Under the pieces are notes generated by a model. It saw only the letters and a program-made list of their open reading frames with translations, searched no databases and was not told the origin of the DNA. Below are positions 23,406-37,300 of a stretch of 64,000 bases of DNA, one piece after another; the stretch's first letter is position 1, and each line of letters opens with the position of its first letter. Source of the DNA: Tubiluchus corallicola (taxonomy: Eukaryota; Priapulida; Priapulimorpha; Priapulimorphida; Tubiluchidae); assembly GCA_030141605.1 (NCBI GenBank), contig JAQGDQ010000105.1, forward strand, positions 555,397-619,396, in the 5' to 3' direction. The position numbers and the translations under genes are program-made.

Positions 23406-25387
23406 ACTTTTTCGCTGGATATTTCGAATCATTCGTTTTTTATTTATTCAGTCAATTTATTGTTTTGAAACTTGGAGGTTGTGGCCCAAAATTCAAAAAA
23501 ATAATTTTAGAGTATTAGACTACACTATGCTTAATGCACATACAAATAAATAGCCTAACTTTTGAATTTCTTTGATTAGTTATCTTTGACTTGATTGATC
23601 TGTCCAGCAACTTGAGTGCTCCCGAGGGACCTTCTCTTGCACTAAAATTAAACTAGAATAGAAATTCGCTTGTTAGAAAGACGTAATTTAGGTAACATAC
23701 ATTAAGACTGTACAAGCCTAGCTGATGTCCACATGTGTATTGTTAACGTGTTGGACTGTAGTTGAAGGAGATCACAAGAAAGACAAGCGGTGAAAAATTA
23801 TGAACCTGATATGAAATAAGAACAAATTACGATGTCGTTCGTTAGTTTCACTGGCTTTATTCTGAAAGTGGTGAAACACCTGCCTTGTATACAGAGACAC
23901 TTATATTACAGTAGCATTATACAATAACATACATACCTAACAATAGAAGTTTTGAACCATTATTAATAATAATCTTGATGTTATAAATAATCAATTGGAC
24001 ACTCCGCTTTTGAGCTAAGCACTTGGAGTAACCATTACATTCTCTTTTAAAAACTTCTGTAGGCTAATAAGTAACACGAGTGTCTTAATTAAATAATTAT
24101 CAGTGCCACCGCGCAAAAGGGGCGCAAATGAACTCTATTTGAATTTTTGAGAGTTAAAACCAAGTGGATTCTCTGTCGGCTTATGTACATGCAATCTCGC
24201 TGATAATGACGATCGGAATGGGTTTACGAATTGTTGGCTAGATTCTCTCGTCGGCTAGTGCGGTCACGAATAGACGGCTGTAAATTTGTTAACAGCTTGA
24301 AAGAAACTGTCCGAAGCCCATTGTGAGCGAGCACGAGTTAATATACAGTCGGGTGCGCATTCCGCTTTTGGGTTTCCTCATCAATAGAATTGCGATTCAG
24401 TCAGTGTGATCAGCCTTGAAAGTGATTGCTAATCTAGCCTCGCGGCAGACAACGCAGAAACAAACTTTCTGCCAAACTAACAAGAGAAAATTTCCATTGT
24501 AGCTTGCGGCCAAGCGTCTGCGAAAAAGCGTCTGTTTCACGCTAGCTTGTTCTCTAGGTCTTCAGTTAACCCACAGAACTATCCTCCTCTCATAATGAGT
24601 ACTAATGCTATAGCCATAGGTAAAGTAGTTTTACTGAAAAGTAAAAATAAATGAACAGTGTTGTCACTTATAGTTCTGTTATACAGCTCTTATTTTTGTG
24701 CGATATTTTCAAAAAACAGGCATTGTTATCCATCTAACAGGTACATGGGCACGAACGTGTAACGTAAAGAAACTAATAAAATTAGGCTGTCAAGGTAACA
24801 ACAACAACTTTTTAATGAAAATCATTCATTCCAAGAATCAACATTTGTCCATTTCAGACATATTTAGATATGTTAGACTCTGCATCTTTTTGCGCCGTGA
24901 TGAGAAATATTCTGTATAGCTTTCCTTTAATTTGGCATTAGTTAATGTATCGTTTATAAAAAAAACTATAGTGAAGCAGTACATACGTATCAACTGTTAG
25001 CTTAGTCTTTCAAGCACCATTGTAATGTTGATGTATGCGTTAGTATGGTTACTTTCTTGATGTGCTGAACTGAACTTGGATAAAAAGTGGTAACTTGGAT
25101 TTTTATACAGAAAAAGTGACTGTTACTGCCATCAAACACAAGATTGTCCAGTTTTAAGGAATGTTGTTGTTACAGTCAACTAACTTGGACCTGAACAAAC
25201 CTGTAACATAATCAATGCCAAAAAAAGAATATTCGAAAAGAAACATTAGCGCTTGTAGTCAATGAAATTAAAAATTTCAATGCATTTTTCGTCATGGTAC
25301 ATATAGCTCACTTTTTACACCACAGGAAAGTGCGTCATGGATATTGAATTGGTGACGACAATCTTGTCTTTGTGCAGCAACTTAAAC

Positions 25388-25413
25388 GAATAATAATAAT
25401 AATAATAATAATG
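25388..25413. repeat. (AAT)n microsatellite, short
   Basis: Eight to nine units of AAT; a second short trinucleotide run (ATG, 25905-25931) lies 0.5 kb away. Confidence 0.9.
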
Positions 25414-26343
25414 TAACTGTGTTTGTGGCGAGGCACACATAAGGCTCACAAATGTAATAATGCGCAAAGGGTCAAAATGTCGTTTACCGATGTCCCCCGA
25501 CACAGCAATTTCACGACATGTACAAATGTGTCTCATTACAAGACTGTCCCTTGCCGAAGTTCGTGTCATTAACGCGCGAAGACGGAACTTGTAGTAAATC
25601 TAATCAAGACGTGCTACTGGATGCAATATACGCTACGTAGATCTAGACAGATACAAGTATATAATTTCTTTAGATTTTGGCAAACTGACACTAGATAATG
25701 AAGAAACAAAAACAGCCAATGGATTCGTCGTCAATCGTTAATTGATGAAAACAGGCCATCACTTGTTAATTCATAAATCTGCCGGCTTCAGGTAATTTCA
25801 AAAGTCCTGTGTTTAAAACACAACCGACACCATTTAAAACAATGAACTCTAAAGTACAAAATAACATTATGCAATTAAATCAGTGACATAACACACCCTA
25901 TACATGATGATGATGACGATGATGATGATGATAAATCCTTATTCACACCCTGTAAACACTCCTGTAACTCTTCGAGGAGGCAATTGCTCAAATGAAACTG
26001 GTTAAACTATCACTTTTCGTTTTTATGAAGATACTCCTGCCATAAAATGGGCGTAGATCCTGCCACAAAATTTACAGAAGGACACCATGTACTTTACTCA
26101 AACCCTTCTTCCAGTTACTGTATTCAAAACTAAACTTTCTTTTCTGCAGGTAAAAATAGCCAGCAAAGTTTGGCCTGCGAGACACCTATGATATTTTCAG
26201 ATGCAAAGAAATAATTGGCTTCAGTTTTTTCGGAATTTTCTGCAGGTGAACCCTCAGTAGCTTCGTGCACTCGGCGTTTGCACTCCACGGTCAGTATTGT
26301 ATACCTCCCATTCACCCACTCACCGACCCACCTACCTACCCAA

Positions 26344-26411
<68 letters not shown>
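26344..26411. repeat. (ACGC)n-(AC)n compound microsatellite
   Basis: About nine units of ACGC followed by about 17 units of CA. Frames of His-Thr or Cys-Val repeats over it are artefacts. Confidence 0.97.
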
Positions 26412-26413
<2 letters not shown>

Positions 26414-28472
26414 TTCAGAAGCATCACCCCATATGAACCAGTTTATTCAAACTAATTTCTTTCCGAAGGTACTCAAACTTTTCATGGCCATGTAAAAGCA
26501 GTATATAAGTCACCTTAGATCATACTCAACAAATATGACAAGCTGCAGAAAGGTTACGATAAATCTCTAAAATAAGTATCTCAGGTGAAATGCCAATGTT
26601 GAAGTAGTAGTAATTTTAGTCTTTGTTTGAAGTTATAACACATAGTCTCCTGCTAGTATCTTAATGCGTTAGTCGTAATGAGAAACAGTTCTTCGCCAAC
26701 TCGCCAGAGGCCGCTGTTACAGGAAATCAAATTAACACAGCAGATCAACTACAAATTTGCGATGTGAATCTCAATTGAAAACTAGTCGAAAATTCTGACA
26801 AGTAGCAAGAAACACCAGAAACTAGGAAGACTGGAACTTGAAGCTAAGCAATCAAGGCTTAAGTGATGGCGCGAACATTAAGAACAGTGCCAGATCAAAT
26901 TCCTAGGCATAAATTAATTATTGGGCATTTGGCAATTGGAAAACTTGAGTTATTACTCTGGGAAAGACAACTATCACATGACTTTCAATTTATACTCCTT
27001 TCTGTAGACTTCTTTCGTACTGCTAGCTTACTTCTTTTACTTGATTGCAGTGTGTTTTACTTAATAATTTAATTTTTTGCTGTACTGTAATTTAACCAAT
27101 TAAACATAAGACGTGCATATTAATTAAATTTCCTCTGTGTTTAAATATGTTATATTTGTTTAAGATAACTTACTGCCTGACAGTTTGCTTGTCTGCTTGC
27201 TAATATAGTTACTTACTGTTTATTTATATGTTTGTTCGTTTGCTTGTTCATTCATTCGTTCCTTCCCTCAGCTGCTTACTTTCTCCTTGTCTTAATTATT
27301 AGTTTGCTTGTTTGATTATTTACAGTGCTCGAGTCACTGAGGCATGACTACTTTTTAGGTCTTCTAGGCATTTATGTTAAAAAGTAGCTAGCCTCTCAGA
27401 CGCGCAAAATACCAAACTACCACAAAAACTTAGTCCTTATTAAGAAAATTCTACTTTAGTGGAGATAAAATTTTAAGTTGGATATGAATCGAACCATTTG
27501 AGGATAAATACATGAAGGCCGATAGTTTATATCAATATTAGGTCAAGGGCCATGATCAAGAAGTAGATTGAATTCGAATGTACGACAACTGTGCTAGTCA
27601 ATAAAAGCAATTAAACTAGGAAAAATGGTCGAATTTTCTCTATAAACATGGAGCAATGAAATCGAAATTAAAAAAATGATCACAAATCGATCGCGTGTAA
27701 CGTGACTTCAATGTTCCACGGACAATTCGCGAAGTTGCATTCGAAACTGTTGATTACTTTTGGGCAAATAAAGTACGTAACATAGGAATGATGTTATGTC
27801 CAATAGACATTCCGGAAATAGTTTCTTCGAATTTTACAAATCATGACATTTTACTAAAACAAATTTAATCACCTCCTCACTTGATCTGACCTCCTAATAA
27901 CTTCAGCCTTGAATGGCGTAAACCATAATAAATATTGGAGCCTCTCTGCGATATTTGTTTGGAGCCATTGCGCTTTTGCGTATTATCATGGAACTTACTA
28001 AGATGTAAAGATATAGTGAATATCTAATTGTCAAATTTATTTTTTCTGTACGTTTGACGCCCTTAGATGTAACACTTTCTGTCACGCTGCTTTTTTGAGC
28101 AATTTGAAATATTTACTCGTAATGCTTTTATGCTCTTGTTTCACCGTGCTTTTACCCGTAATCTTTTACTAGCCCTTACATTGCACAGATGTAAAATTTA
28201 TATTAGTACTGTATATGCGTTTTGTCTTGCTTTCACATTATATATTGTCTTATAAATATTTTTAATATTTTTAAATAAAGATTACAGTTAAATTAAAAAT
28301 ACTCTTTCATAGATTCGGTAAGAAAACACGTGTAGTTTCAATCTGCTTTCTAGCTAGGCCTGCAGGAGTGCAGCCTAATTTCATAGTCATTTTCAAACAG
28401 CAAAAAATTTGATTATACATCGTAAAATGGAAGGATTTTTGTGTCATCCATTTTTGTGTGAGCCCACAGTTC

Positions 28473-28730
28473 GGATATCTGTTTGGATTAAGGCGCTTAC
28501 ATGGAGCAGTGAAGTACATATCCATTTGGATCAAGGGGCGTTCATGGAACCGATATCCATTTGGATAAAAGCGCTTCCTTGAATCGGAAATCCATTTGGA
28601 TCAAAACACTTCCAAAAATCAGATACTCGCTTTATTATTCCACGGAGAATACACAAGATTTATTAGTGATCAGATATTCATTTTAATGACGGTGCTTCCA
28701 TCGATAGGATGTCCATTTGGATCAACACGG
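28473..28730. repeat. Degenerate minisatellite with ATCCATTTGGAT core
   Basis: The near-palindromic core ATCCATTTGGAT (first copy ATCTGTTTGGAT) recurs near 28475, 28520, 28554, 28589 and 28709, and is followed each time by a GCGCTTCC/GCGTTCAT-like block. The period is 35 to 45 bases, with decayed units between 28620 and 28705. Confidence 0.75.
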
Positions 28731-29410
28731 GTTAATCATGTGTACAGAAGAACTAACGTTTTATTACCCAAAGCAGTAAAAACGGAAATTTCCCTTTGAT
28801 AAATTACCACCAAATATCAAATAGAAATAATAGTAATATTTGCCTTTGAACGAAACAATTTTCTGCAGCCGAGCATCGAGGCGTCGCCGATTTTACGTTA
28901 CTGAATTAATAAGCATGCGATTTTGCTGCAATTATCTTATTTAATGATATAAATCAAATCAGAAATTGACGAGCAAGTAAAGGGAGTTTTACGGCGCACG
29001 CTGGATTAGTGTTTTACTAGGAATTCTGATGAAATATTATCTGGTGGTAAGAGGGAGAGACTGGCAAAATAGCTTAACATTTAACATTATAACAAAAGTA
29101 TGACATTATACTGGTAAAAGGACCAATTAGGTATAAAAATCGATAGGCTACATCAAATTGGTAAAAATATCGTTTTAGAATTCGAACTGAAGTCAGACGA
29201 ATGGGCGGTTGACAAAGTTAAAACAGATGAACTAGGCAAATGGCTAAGTTTATTTAAATAAAGACGACCGGGCGACGGTGTAGGAGATACAGTGAGCACC
29301 TCAAAAAGGTGGAATAGACCACAGCAGAAGAATTAAAGGTCGACAAATTTTTTAAATCGATTACTGTAAATAAAATAGGCCATTTTTTATTTATTACAGG
29401 CACTTAACAT

Positions 29411-29719
29411 TTATAGTTAAAACACCGCAACTTTATTAAAACTTTTAAATTACGTAGTTAAAAATCAAGTCAAACGTTTCGACAGAGCTACTGCTGTCGA
29501 AACGAAATTGATTTATAATGTAGGTAATTTAAAATAGGTAATGAATGAGCAGACTAGAAGAAATTGATTGATTAAATACATAATTACTGCATAATGTTCT
29601 ATATTATTAGCATTGCCTAAATAAACTGTAAAAATTTACCACTGATGATGACAGCAGTAGCTCCGTCGAAACTATGTAAACTAAAAGTTTCAATAAAGTT
29701 GTGGCGTTTTAACTATGAA
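29411..29719. mobile_element. MITE-like element with terminal and internal inverted repeats
   Basis: Terminal arms 29411-29449 and 29681-29719 are inverted copies with about 33 of 37 matches (T[TC]ATAGTTAAAAC start). Just inside each arm is a copy of a second motif, TTTCGAC[AG]GAGCTACTG; the left copy also forms a local stem GTTTCGACAG/CTGTCGAAAC. About 310 bases, no coding potential. The size and arms suggest a non-autonomous DNA transposon. A target duplication is not clear. Confidence 0.65.
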
Positions 29720-30073
29720 ATAGGCTAAATAGTCAATATTTAACTAATTCCGCAGGCAAGTTAATTTTGACGACATTTTGCTGTTATTTTCTTCAGCAAG
29801 GAGAGCACTCAGCGCTGTGGCACTGGGACAATCTTGCAAAGGTAAATCAAGTGAAGTGCAAACTTTTCTTGGTCTACGAATAAACAATTCAGCAAATGGG
29901 AACATGGGTTAAAGGTGCTCAATCCATACAATTATCTAAGTGTTATTTAGAAGCTGTAACACGTGCCTAATATGTCGTCCTTTTGCTTCCTTAATATGAT
30001 TAGGAACTTCATAAAATGAAGCATGACATTTCAGAAAAGTTTTGACATTTCTATTTATCAGAACATCAATTCA

Positions 30074-30245
30074 GTTTTTTTTATTTTTCTCATTTCCCCT
30101 CCCTCTCCTTTCCTTTTCTCTTTCCTTTCCTTTCATTTTTTCTTTTTCTTTCTTCTCTGCTCTCATTCACTCTTCTCATCTTTTCTCCCTTTCTCTTCCT
30201 ACTCTCTCATTATATTCCTTCTCATATTCCATCCCTTCTCTACTT
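30074..30245. repeat. Long degenerate polypyrimidine tract (plus strand)
   Basis: About 170 bases that are almost all C or T on the plus strand with no simple period. It is purine-rich in the direction of receptor transcription. Long frames rich in Phe, Ser and Leu across it are artefacts. Confidence 0.8.
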
Positions 30246-30603
30246 GTTTGCAAGATGTTCGAGATGTTCGAGCACACTTGCTTAAAAATGTGCTATGAAT
30301 CCCGAAATAATGTGATCCATTTTGATAACCGTGTCTACAATTCTTTTTTTGCTGAATTATTTGCCGAGTTTATAATGAATCTGCAGCAGTTTAATTTAAA
30401 ATTCTTTTCTTGTAAATATCGTGTAAAAATCTTACGCATAGTGCTTTATACTATAAAAGATTTTAAATGTGATGCCGTGCAAAACTAACGTCACAACTAC
30501 AGCTTGTTAAAACTGTAGTATCGAAATGCATTGTGATATTTGTGTATCTTAATAATTTAAACCATGTTGCAATGAATTGTATCCACAAATAGAGGCAATA
30601 AAC

Positions 30604-30780
<177 letters not shown>

Positions 30781-31859
30781 TGATAACCTAATCTACTTTT
30801 ATGCTGAAGTTGTAGCTTCGATCCAGCTTGCTTACAAAATATACACTACTTTACAAACCTGTCAGGTACACCACAAACTATTTCTGTAAACACACAACTC
30901 TTCAAAAAAGACGAAATCTTTCTATCTTTCTACGACCAAAAAACTCAACAAAATTAACAATTTTTAGTGAGTTAATGTAAACAAACACCTGTCTGCCCAA
31001 ACGTTTGTGGGAACTAGGTGCCTTTGATGTTGTAATTTGAAAATGTTTGTTCGGTTTCCAGGTGCAGCTGGTTGTCATCAAAGACAAACAATTTTGCAAA
31101 TTAAAAAATCAATTCACATTTCTGCAGTTTCTAGACAATGGCGCTCAGCGCAATGGTAATTGATTTCGGTTCAAATTTACATACTATCTTATTACTCGAC
31201 AATAAACGCGTTTGCCTATAGGGAAGCTGAACTAATTGAAATTCCATTAGGATGTAGATTTCACTGGACGCTAAATCCGGCGAACAAATCGGAATAGCTT
31301 TGCAGGAAAATAGGCACAAAGCTCCTGGGAATTCGAAAAACCAGAGATGAAAATTACGAGCCTTTTGAAAATAATTCATGGTCAAGGTAAAGTAATCACT
31401 ACAGTTGATACAATTACATAAGCTCTAGGCAAATTTTCTAATTAAATGCAAAGAGGAAACCAATCTGGAAAAAAATTTCAAGCAAGCACGGATCATTTAA
31501 AGCAGAACTGATAATAACTATCACTGCCCAAAGTGCCATTGTTTAAAAACTGTATTCGGAGAAATGTGAATTTGTGTTTTAGTTTGCAAAATTGTTTGTC
31601 TTTGACGACAATTTAAATCAGCTTTGAGTGAAAATTAGCTCTACTATGATATCATTTTGAGAACACTGCTTAGCATTAATATTGTTTCGATAAATTGTCT
31701 CGGCGTTAAAAGGATCTAAACACACCAACACGTTACATTTACTGTTCTATTAGACCGCAGTAGACTGGCAAGAGTTCTCTCTCCTTGTCACATCATATCT
31801 AAAATGATATATTCCTTAAAAACAGCTTTAACAAAAAAGGGGTGTGGCTTTATAAAGGA

Positions 31860-32028
31860 GTAGCAGCATAGCAGCTGCAGCGACACTATCAAAATAACAG
31901 CAACGGTAATGACGATAGCAGTAGCAAAAGAAAGAGCAACACATAGCAACAGCTGCAAACAGCATCAGCACTAGCACATCAGCAGCAACAGCAGCAGCAG
32001 TAACAACACCAACAACGGCAACATTCCG
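31860..32028. repeat. Degenerate CAG/CAA repeat region
   Basis: About 170 bases of AGCAGC, AGCAAC and ACAACA units with unique insertions. Similar in content to 20230-20348. Confidence 0.8.
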
Positions 32029-34243
32029 TTTTATCGGTTATGCCAGTATTGTCGTTTACAACATGATTACCTAAATTTTCTCCAGGTTTGGAGGGACGAT
32101 AGTGATCACGTAACATCATGCTCCGCAATAATTAGTGCTCCTTATCTTAGCAGATGAGTTGAGATGACTTAAGTGACGCAAAATTAACAAGTTTCTTGTT
32201 GAAATTCTGCTTTAATTACGAAAACTGGCGCAGCTGCTTCGAGCCAATCCCTTTATCAAGACGTGCCAAGTTTTTAACACGGAAGGTAACTGCAGGACTA
32301 AAGAAACACATTAGTTGGGGAACGACGAAGATGGATTAATAATTTTGTTCCATAACTTTGCTGTAACATTTTGTTAAAATAATTTCTGGACTTCTAAACT
32401 TGTCATTACTGACCCAAATGAAGGTCAAACGGTGATTAAATTCTACTCTTTAATTCATTTACAAACGTAGTTCTACGTCTGAAAATTTTTTTGTTCTCCG
32501 TGAGGAACTTTTTCCTTTATTAAGTTTGTCCCCATGCCGTTCATTCTACTTGCAATTAATGGCAGATTGGGACCCAATCTGCGGGCCAAAGGATAAGATA
32601 ATAATCATACTGAATGTTCAACATTCCCGTCAAGCTCAAGCAAAGAGTTCAATTGGATTCCGTTTGACAAATGAGTTCACCGATTATTCCAGCTTGTGGC
32701 AAACAAGACAACTCAAAGCAAACTAGGACTACCCAGATTAGGAAATTTAAATGACTTCCTCAAGATGTTTCCCGGGAGGCCTGTCAAGGCCTTGAAATAA
32801 AATTTCCTGAAGCCAAGCGGCAAAACACAAACACTTTGATATTTGATGTATTGGCGCTGTTGCAGACGGAACAATGGTGAAGCATTACATTAGTCTGTGG
32901 AACACTGTGTAATCGAAAGACTTTGCCAATACTAATAAGCGAATAGCCTCTGCAGAGTGGATTCATAACTGACAGAAATTCTTTAGATTTGGCGCTTCGC
33001 ATGAATTACGTCATCACTGATCGATCATAGAAGCGCTTTTAACCCCAAAGCCGGGTAAAAACGAAGTTTTATGCTTGCTGCACTCTCTCTAAAGTGAAAT
33101 ATTAACATGATTTGAAGCTAGCCCGAATGTACGATGTATCAAATTTAGTAAATAATTCAATGCCAAAGCAGCGGTGCCTGAAAATCGTTTGATAAGAGTC
33201 ATAAGACCTTTTCTAGTTTTGCGATAAGAATATGGTGGTACACGGCAACAACAGTTTTAATACTATTATACTAGTTTGTGTAGTTTGTTATAATATGAAA
33301 AACATTTATATAATCCCCACTTGTGTTGCGTAATGTGGTTTTAGCATTAGAACGTACCGTAAAAACGATCATTGTTTTGCATATCGCTTCCCAAACTTTT
33401 CGACCACAAGAATGCGTGACCTGCCTGTCTAGACTTTCGAGAAATTTTGAATTTGGAGGAATATATCTCCACAGAAAATGATGAATGTAACACCTAATAG
33501 GAACAACGAATCAATGATATTTATTGCCCTCAAACTAGCGTGCTACTGCTGCCCCGGGCCGGCTGTCAAATTACTTAGCAAATTAATAAGATCCTACTAG
33601 TAAATTAAATTCACTCATCTCGACGTTTTTGCAAATGACAGAAGAACTTCGGCTGATCAAACTAAATTAGTTCCTATCCTGACTATTCTTTACCCTGACT
33701 GGCATTTAGGCGTCTGAAATCAGAATCAGCAACACATCAGACTGCAAGAAAGCACCATTTTTATATTTTTCGGGTAATTCGGTTTGAGGCATTTTCAAGG
33801 AATTTTGACCATTTTTAAAAGTCTTTACAAGCTACGAGCAGATTTTTGCAAACTAACAAACTTTATCAGCTATACGCTACTGGTTAAATTTTCATATAAG
33901 TATGTAATACACATGTTTCTTTGGTGACGCGTGCAACCCGAAAAGCGCATAAAGCTGTTTTCAAGTTACAGTAGAATTTGTTAAGCTGATTCAATCATCC
34001 TTTATTTGTCCAGGTCAAATCAAATGCTTTCGTTTCACATTTCTATAGAGCACTTTCTCTCTCGCATAAAATAAATGAAATAAAGCCAAGCAGTTTTATC
34101 AAATTTCAGCAATAGTCGACAATTTTTAGAATTATTGGATTGATGTTTCAGCAAAGCAAGACTTCATACTTCTAATATGACGAAATCTAGCAGCAACATA
34201 ACCACAGCTTTCATGTGAACTATTAACTTCTTGCCTGAGGTAA

Positions 34244-34385
<142 letters not shown>

Positions 34386-37300
34386 TAGTTTCCTTGAACT
34401 TTTGTAATGATACTAGCCATGCAAAACGTTTTTGTAGCTGTTTTGGGATTGGTCTATCTGTATGATCTGTATGTAAGATGGGCATTTTAGCAATTTTGAA
34501 AATGAAGCTAAAGAAACAAACAAACAATATGGTTTTTTGTTTCCATTTCATATTTTGCTCATAATTTCTCACCTCCTGGGTCACCGCTTTCGATTGAAGG
34601 CAATTTCGAGTCTAGTTTTTGCTGGTATCTCATAATGTGAAGTTGTATTCGGTGAGCATGTATTCAGTTCTAATGCCAGTTACCTACATTACGTTTTTCC
34701 ATCAAGAGAAGTTTTGATTGTAATTTGTTCAGCATTGGAGAAGGTTCCACTGAGGCACCCAGACAGTTCAGATAACTAATCAAAGAAATTCAAAAAATAT
34801 GCTAATGTTTGGATATGCACTAATTGTAGCATAGTCAAATAATCAAATGCACTAATAGTCAAAATTAGGCCTTAAACGTTATGCTGTATCTTCAAATTCC
34901 AAAACAACCAAAAGAACAAATGGTTAGATCCTTCAAGAAAGTGATAAAAACTGAATGAATGAATAATTGAATGAGTGATTGAATGAATAAATGAATAAAT
35001 AATTGAACGAAAGATAAAAAGCTTAGTTTAGCCTTTAAATGAGCACTCCTTTAGCGTTATTCAATTCTATTAAGTTTAGGTTCTGTTAGGATTAAAGTGA
35101 TTCTTGCATGACCATTGTATAAACCATTGATCGGCGAAGCTCTTGACAAGTGCGCACCCTTATGCAAGTCAACATTCAACACAACCCATCGATAATCATT
35201 GCCAATCCGGCCGCGACGTTCTCTTTAAAGCTCGCGTAAAGATAACGCAAATGACGTCATACCACTATGCTTCGCGCTGAAACCACTTCTCATGCTAAGT
35301 TGATCACGAAAGAGGCTAATGGTTTAAAGAAAGAGGCAAAGTCAGAAAATCACTTGGCGAGTAAGTGACTGTGTTAGTGATTAAGTTAAAGTTCTTAGGC
35401 TGCTCCGCACAAAAGGTTGAAAAGCCTTTTGGCTTCCCACGCTGAGAGAAGACTTGTTGCAGCGTCTGATTGATGTTACTGATCAGCAAAACCGATTAGC
35501 AGCCTTGGTTAGCTTCTGTAGGAAACTTCACAACTGTTTTTTAAAAAGTCATCCTAGAAGAAATCCTATAACATAAATCCGTATATTTCTTAATAGATAA
35601 TTATGACAAGCAGTGATAATTACAATTTTACTAGTATTATTCTAAAAAAATACCGATTTTGTTACTGTCTCTAAGAATTTTTACAATCTAAGCAATCTGT
35701 ATATTTCTCATAAACTATGCAGGCAACGAGCATTACTTTAACATAGGTCTTAACAACAATGCACTTAGAGGGAAAAGTTAAACAATACTTGGTGTGTTAA
35801 GTAAATGGATGAGTGCTGCACGAAAATCAGGTTTAAGCGGTTTATATGTGGCCATGATCTTGTTGAAAAGGGATGCCTGTACACCTGAACGAAGCTAAGA
35901 CATCTCTCACAGATCAATATGTCGAACTGCATAAAAACTAAACAATTTTTCTAAATTTTTATTCGATGATTTAAGTGATGTTTGGCAGTGCAGCCTTTTG
36001 CATCGTCTTACTGAAAAAATATTGTAACTGTCTACTCTAATTCACACAACTTCACAAATAAATTCGCTCTTAAATTAAGTATATAAATTTAAGTGTATAA
36101 ATCTTATAAATTTAATTCATTGTTACCAATTAATTATTTACTTTTCATTTTCTAGTGTAAAACATTATTCGAACTAAAGTGAAGTGAAGTGATCGCGACA
36201 ATTTGGTTTATTTTTTCAATTTCATTATATCTAAGTGTAATTAAGTATAAATGTTAAACGTATGTAAAAGGACCTTATCAAATGTAGACTAAATATGAAA
36301 ATGCCAGGCAAATGTATATCTTTGAAGCTGGTACGGAGCCTGCTGTCTGGTTGCATTAATACTCCTTGATGTTAATAACTATCAATATTGCTTGCTAATG
36401 AAAAATGAGATCAATTCAGTCTTTGTGTTGCAAACCAGCAAATTTATTAATGCACCACATTTCAGAACACTGCGGACACTGCAGAAAGTTTAATTGTATG
36501 ACGTTTTCCATTGAAAAATGGTATTTCTATAACACAAGTCCTCTCTCACATTTCACTGAATCAACTGCTATTATAATTCTGTCATATAAATTGCTGTCAT
36601 TTCTCAAAAGATGATAATTATGCTTACTAGTTGAAAATTCTGCATATTTTAAACATCTATTGACTTGGCAAAAGAAATCGTGCATAAAGAGAGTAAGAGG
36701 GACACATTTGACTATTCACAGCAAACAAGCAAAAAATCTTTTTAAAGTCCCTATACTACAGATTTTTCCTCAAAACTGCGCGCGCAGCTCAATACTCAAT
36801 GTAGACGAAGTTTCAGAAATATCTGCTCCGTCGTTAAAACTTGTTAAAGCTTATGCACCGTGACGTCACGAACTCACTAATCAGTCATGATTTTTATGCG
36901 AAACTGTTACCGAATAACCCAGGATAACGACCAGAAAATTAACTTGATAATTAAGTACGCAACATAATTAAATGTTAGCACAATAATAAAGCAAGCGGAA
37001 CCATGGTTTGTCAATAAGGAAAAAACTGCTAAAGGTCTGTGTCCATTAAAAGCAGGAGGCAGCGCCTGGTAATTATTAAGGTGACTTTCGTTTATGTGAA
37101 GCCGAGCGTCGGGTTCGTTGCAGAGAATTAAAACACAGTTGAATTTGAAAAGCTTGAAAAACTACTGCTTAGATTGCCTGGCTGTTGCAATTAACGGGTG
37201 CCTAGCACACAACAATATGTGAACAGAAGAAGCTAGGAAAAATATGGGATCGGGCACATTGCAAAGGTGCGGAGAGAAAAACTTTGAAATAATTGTTATC

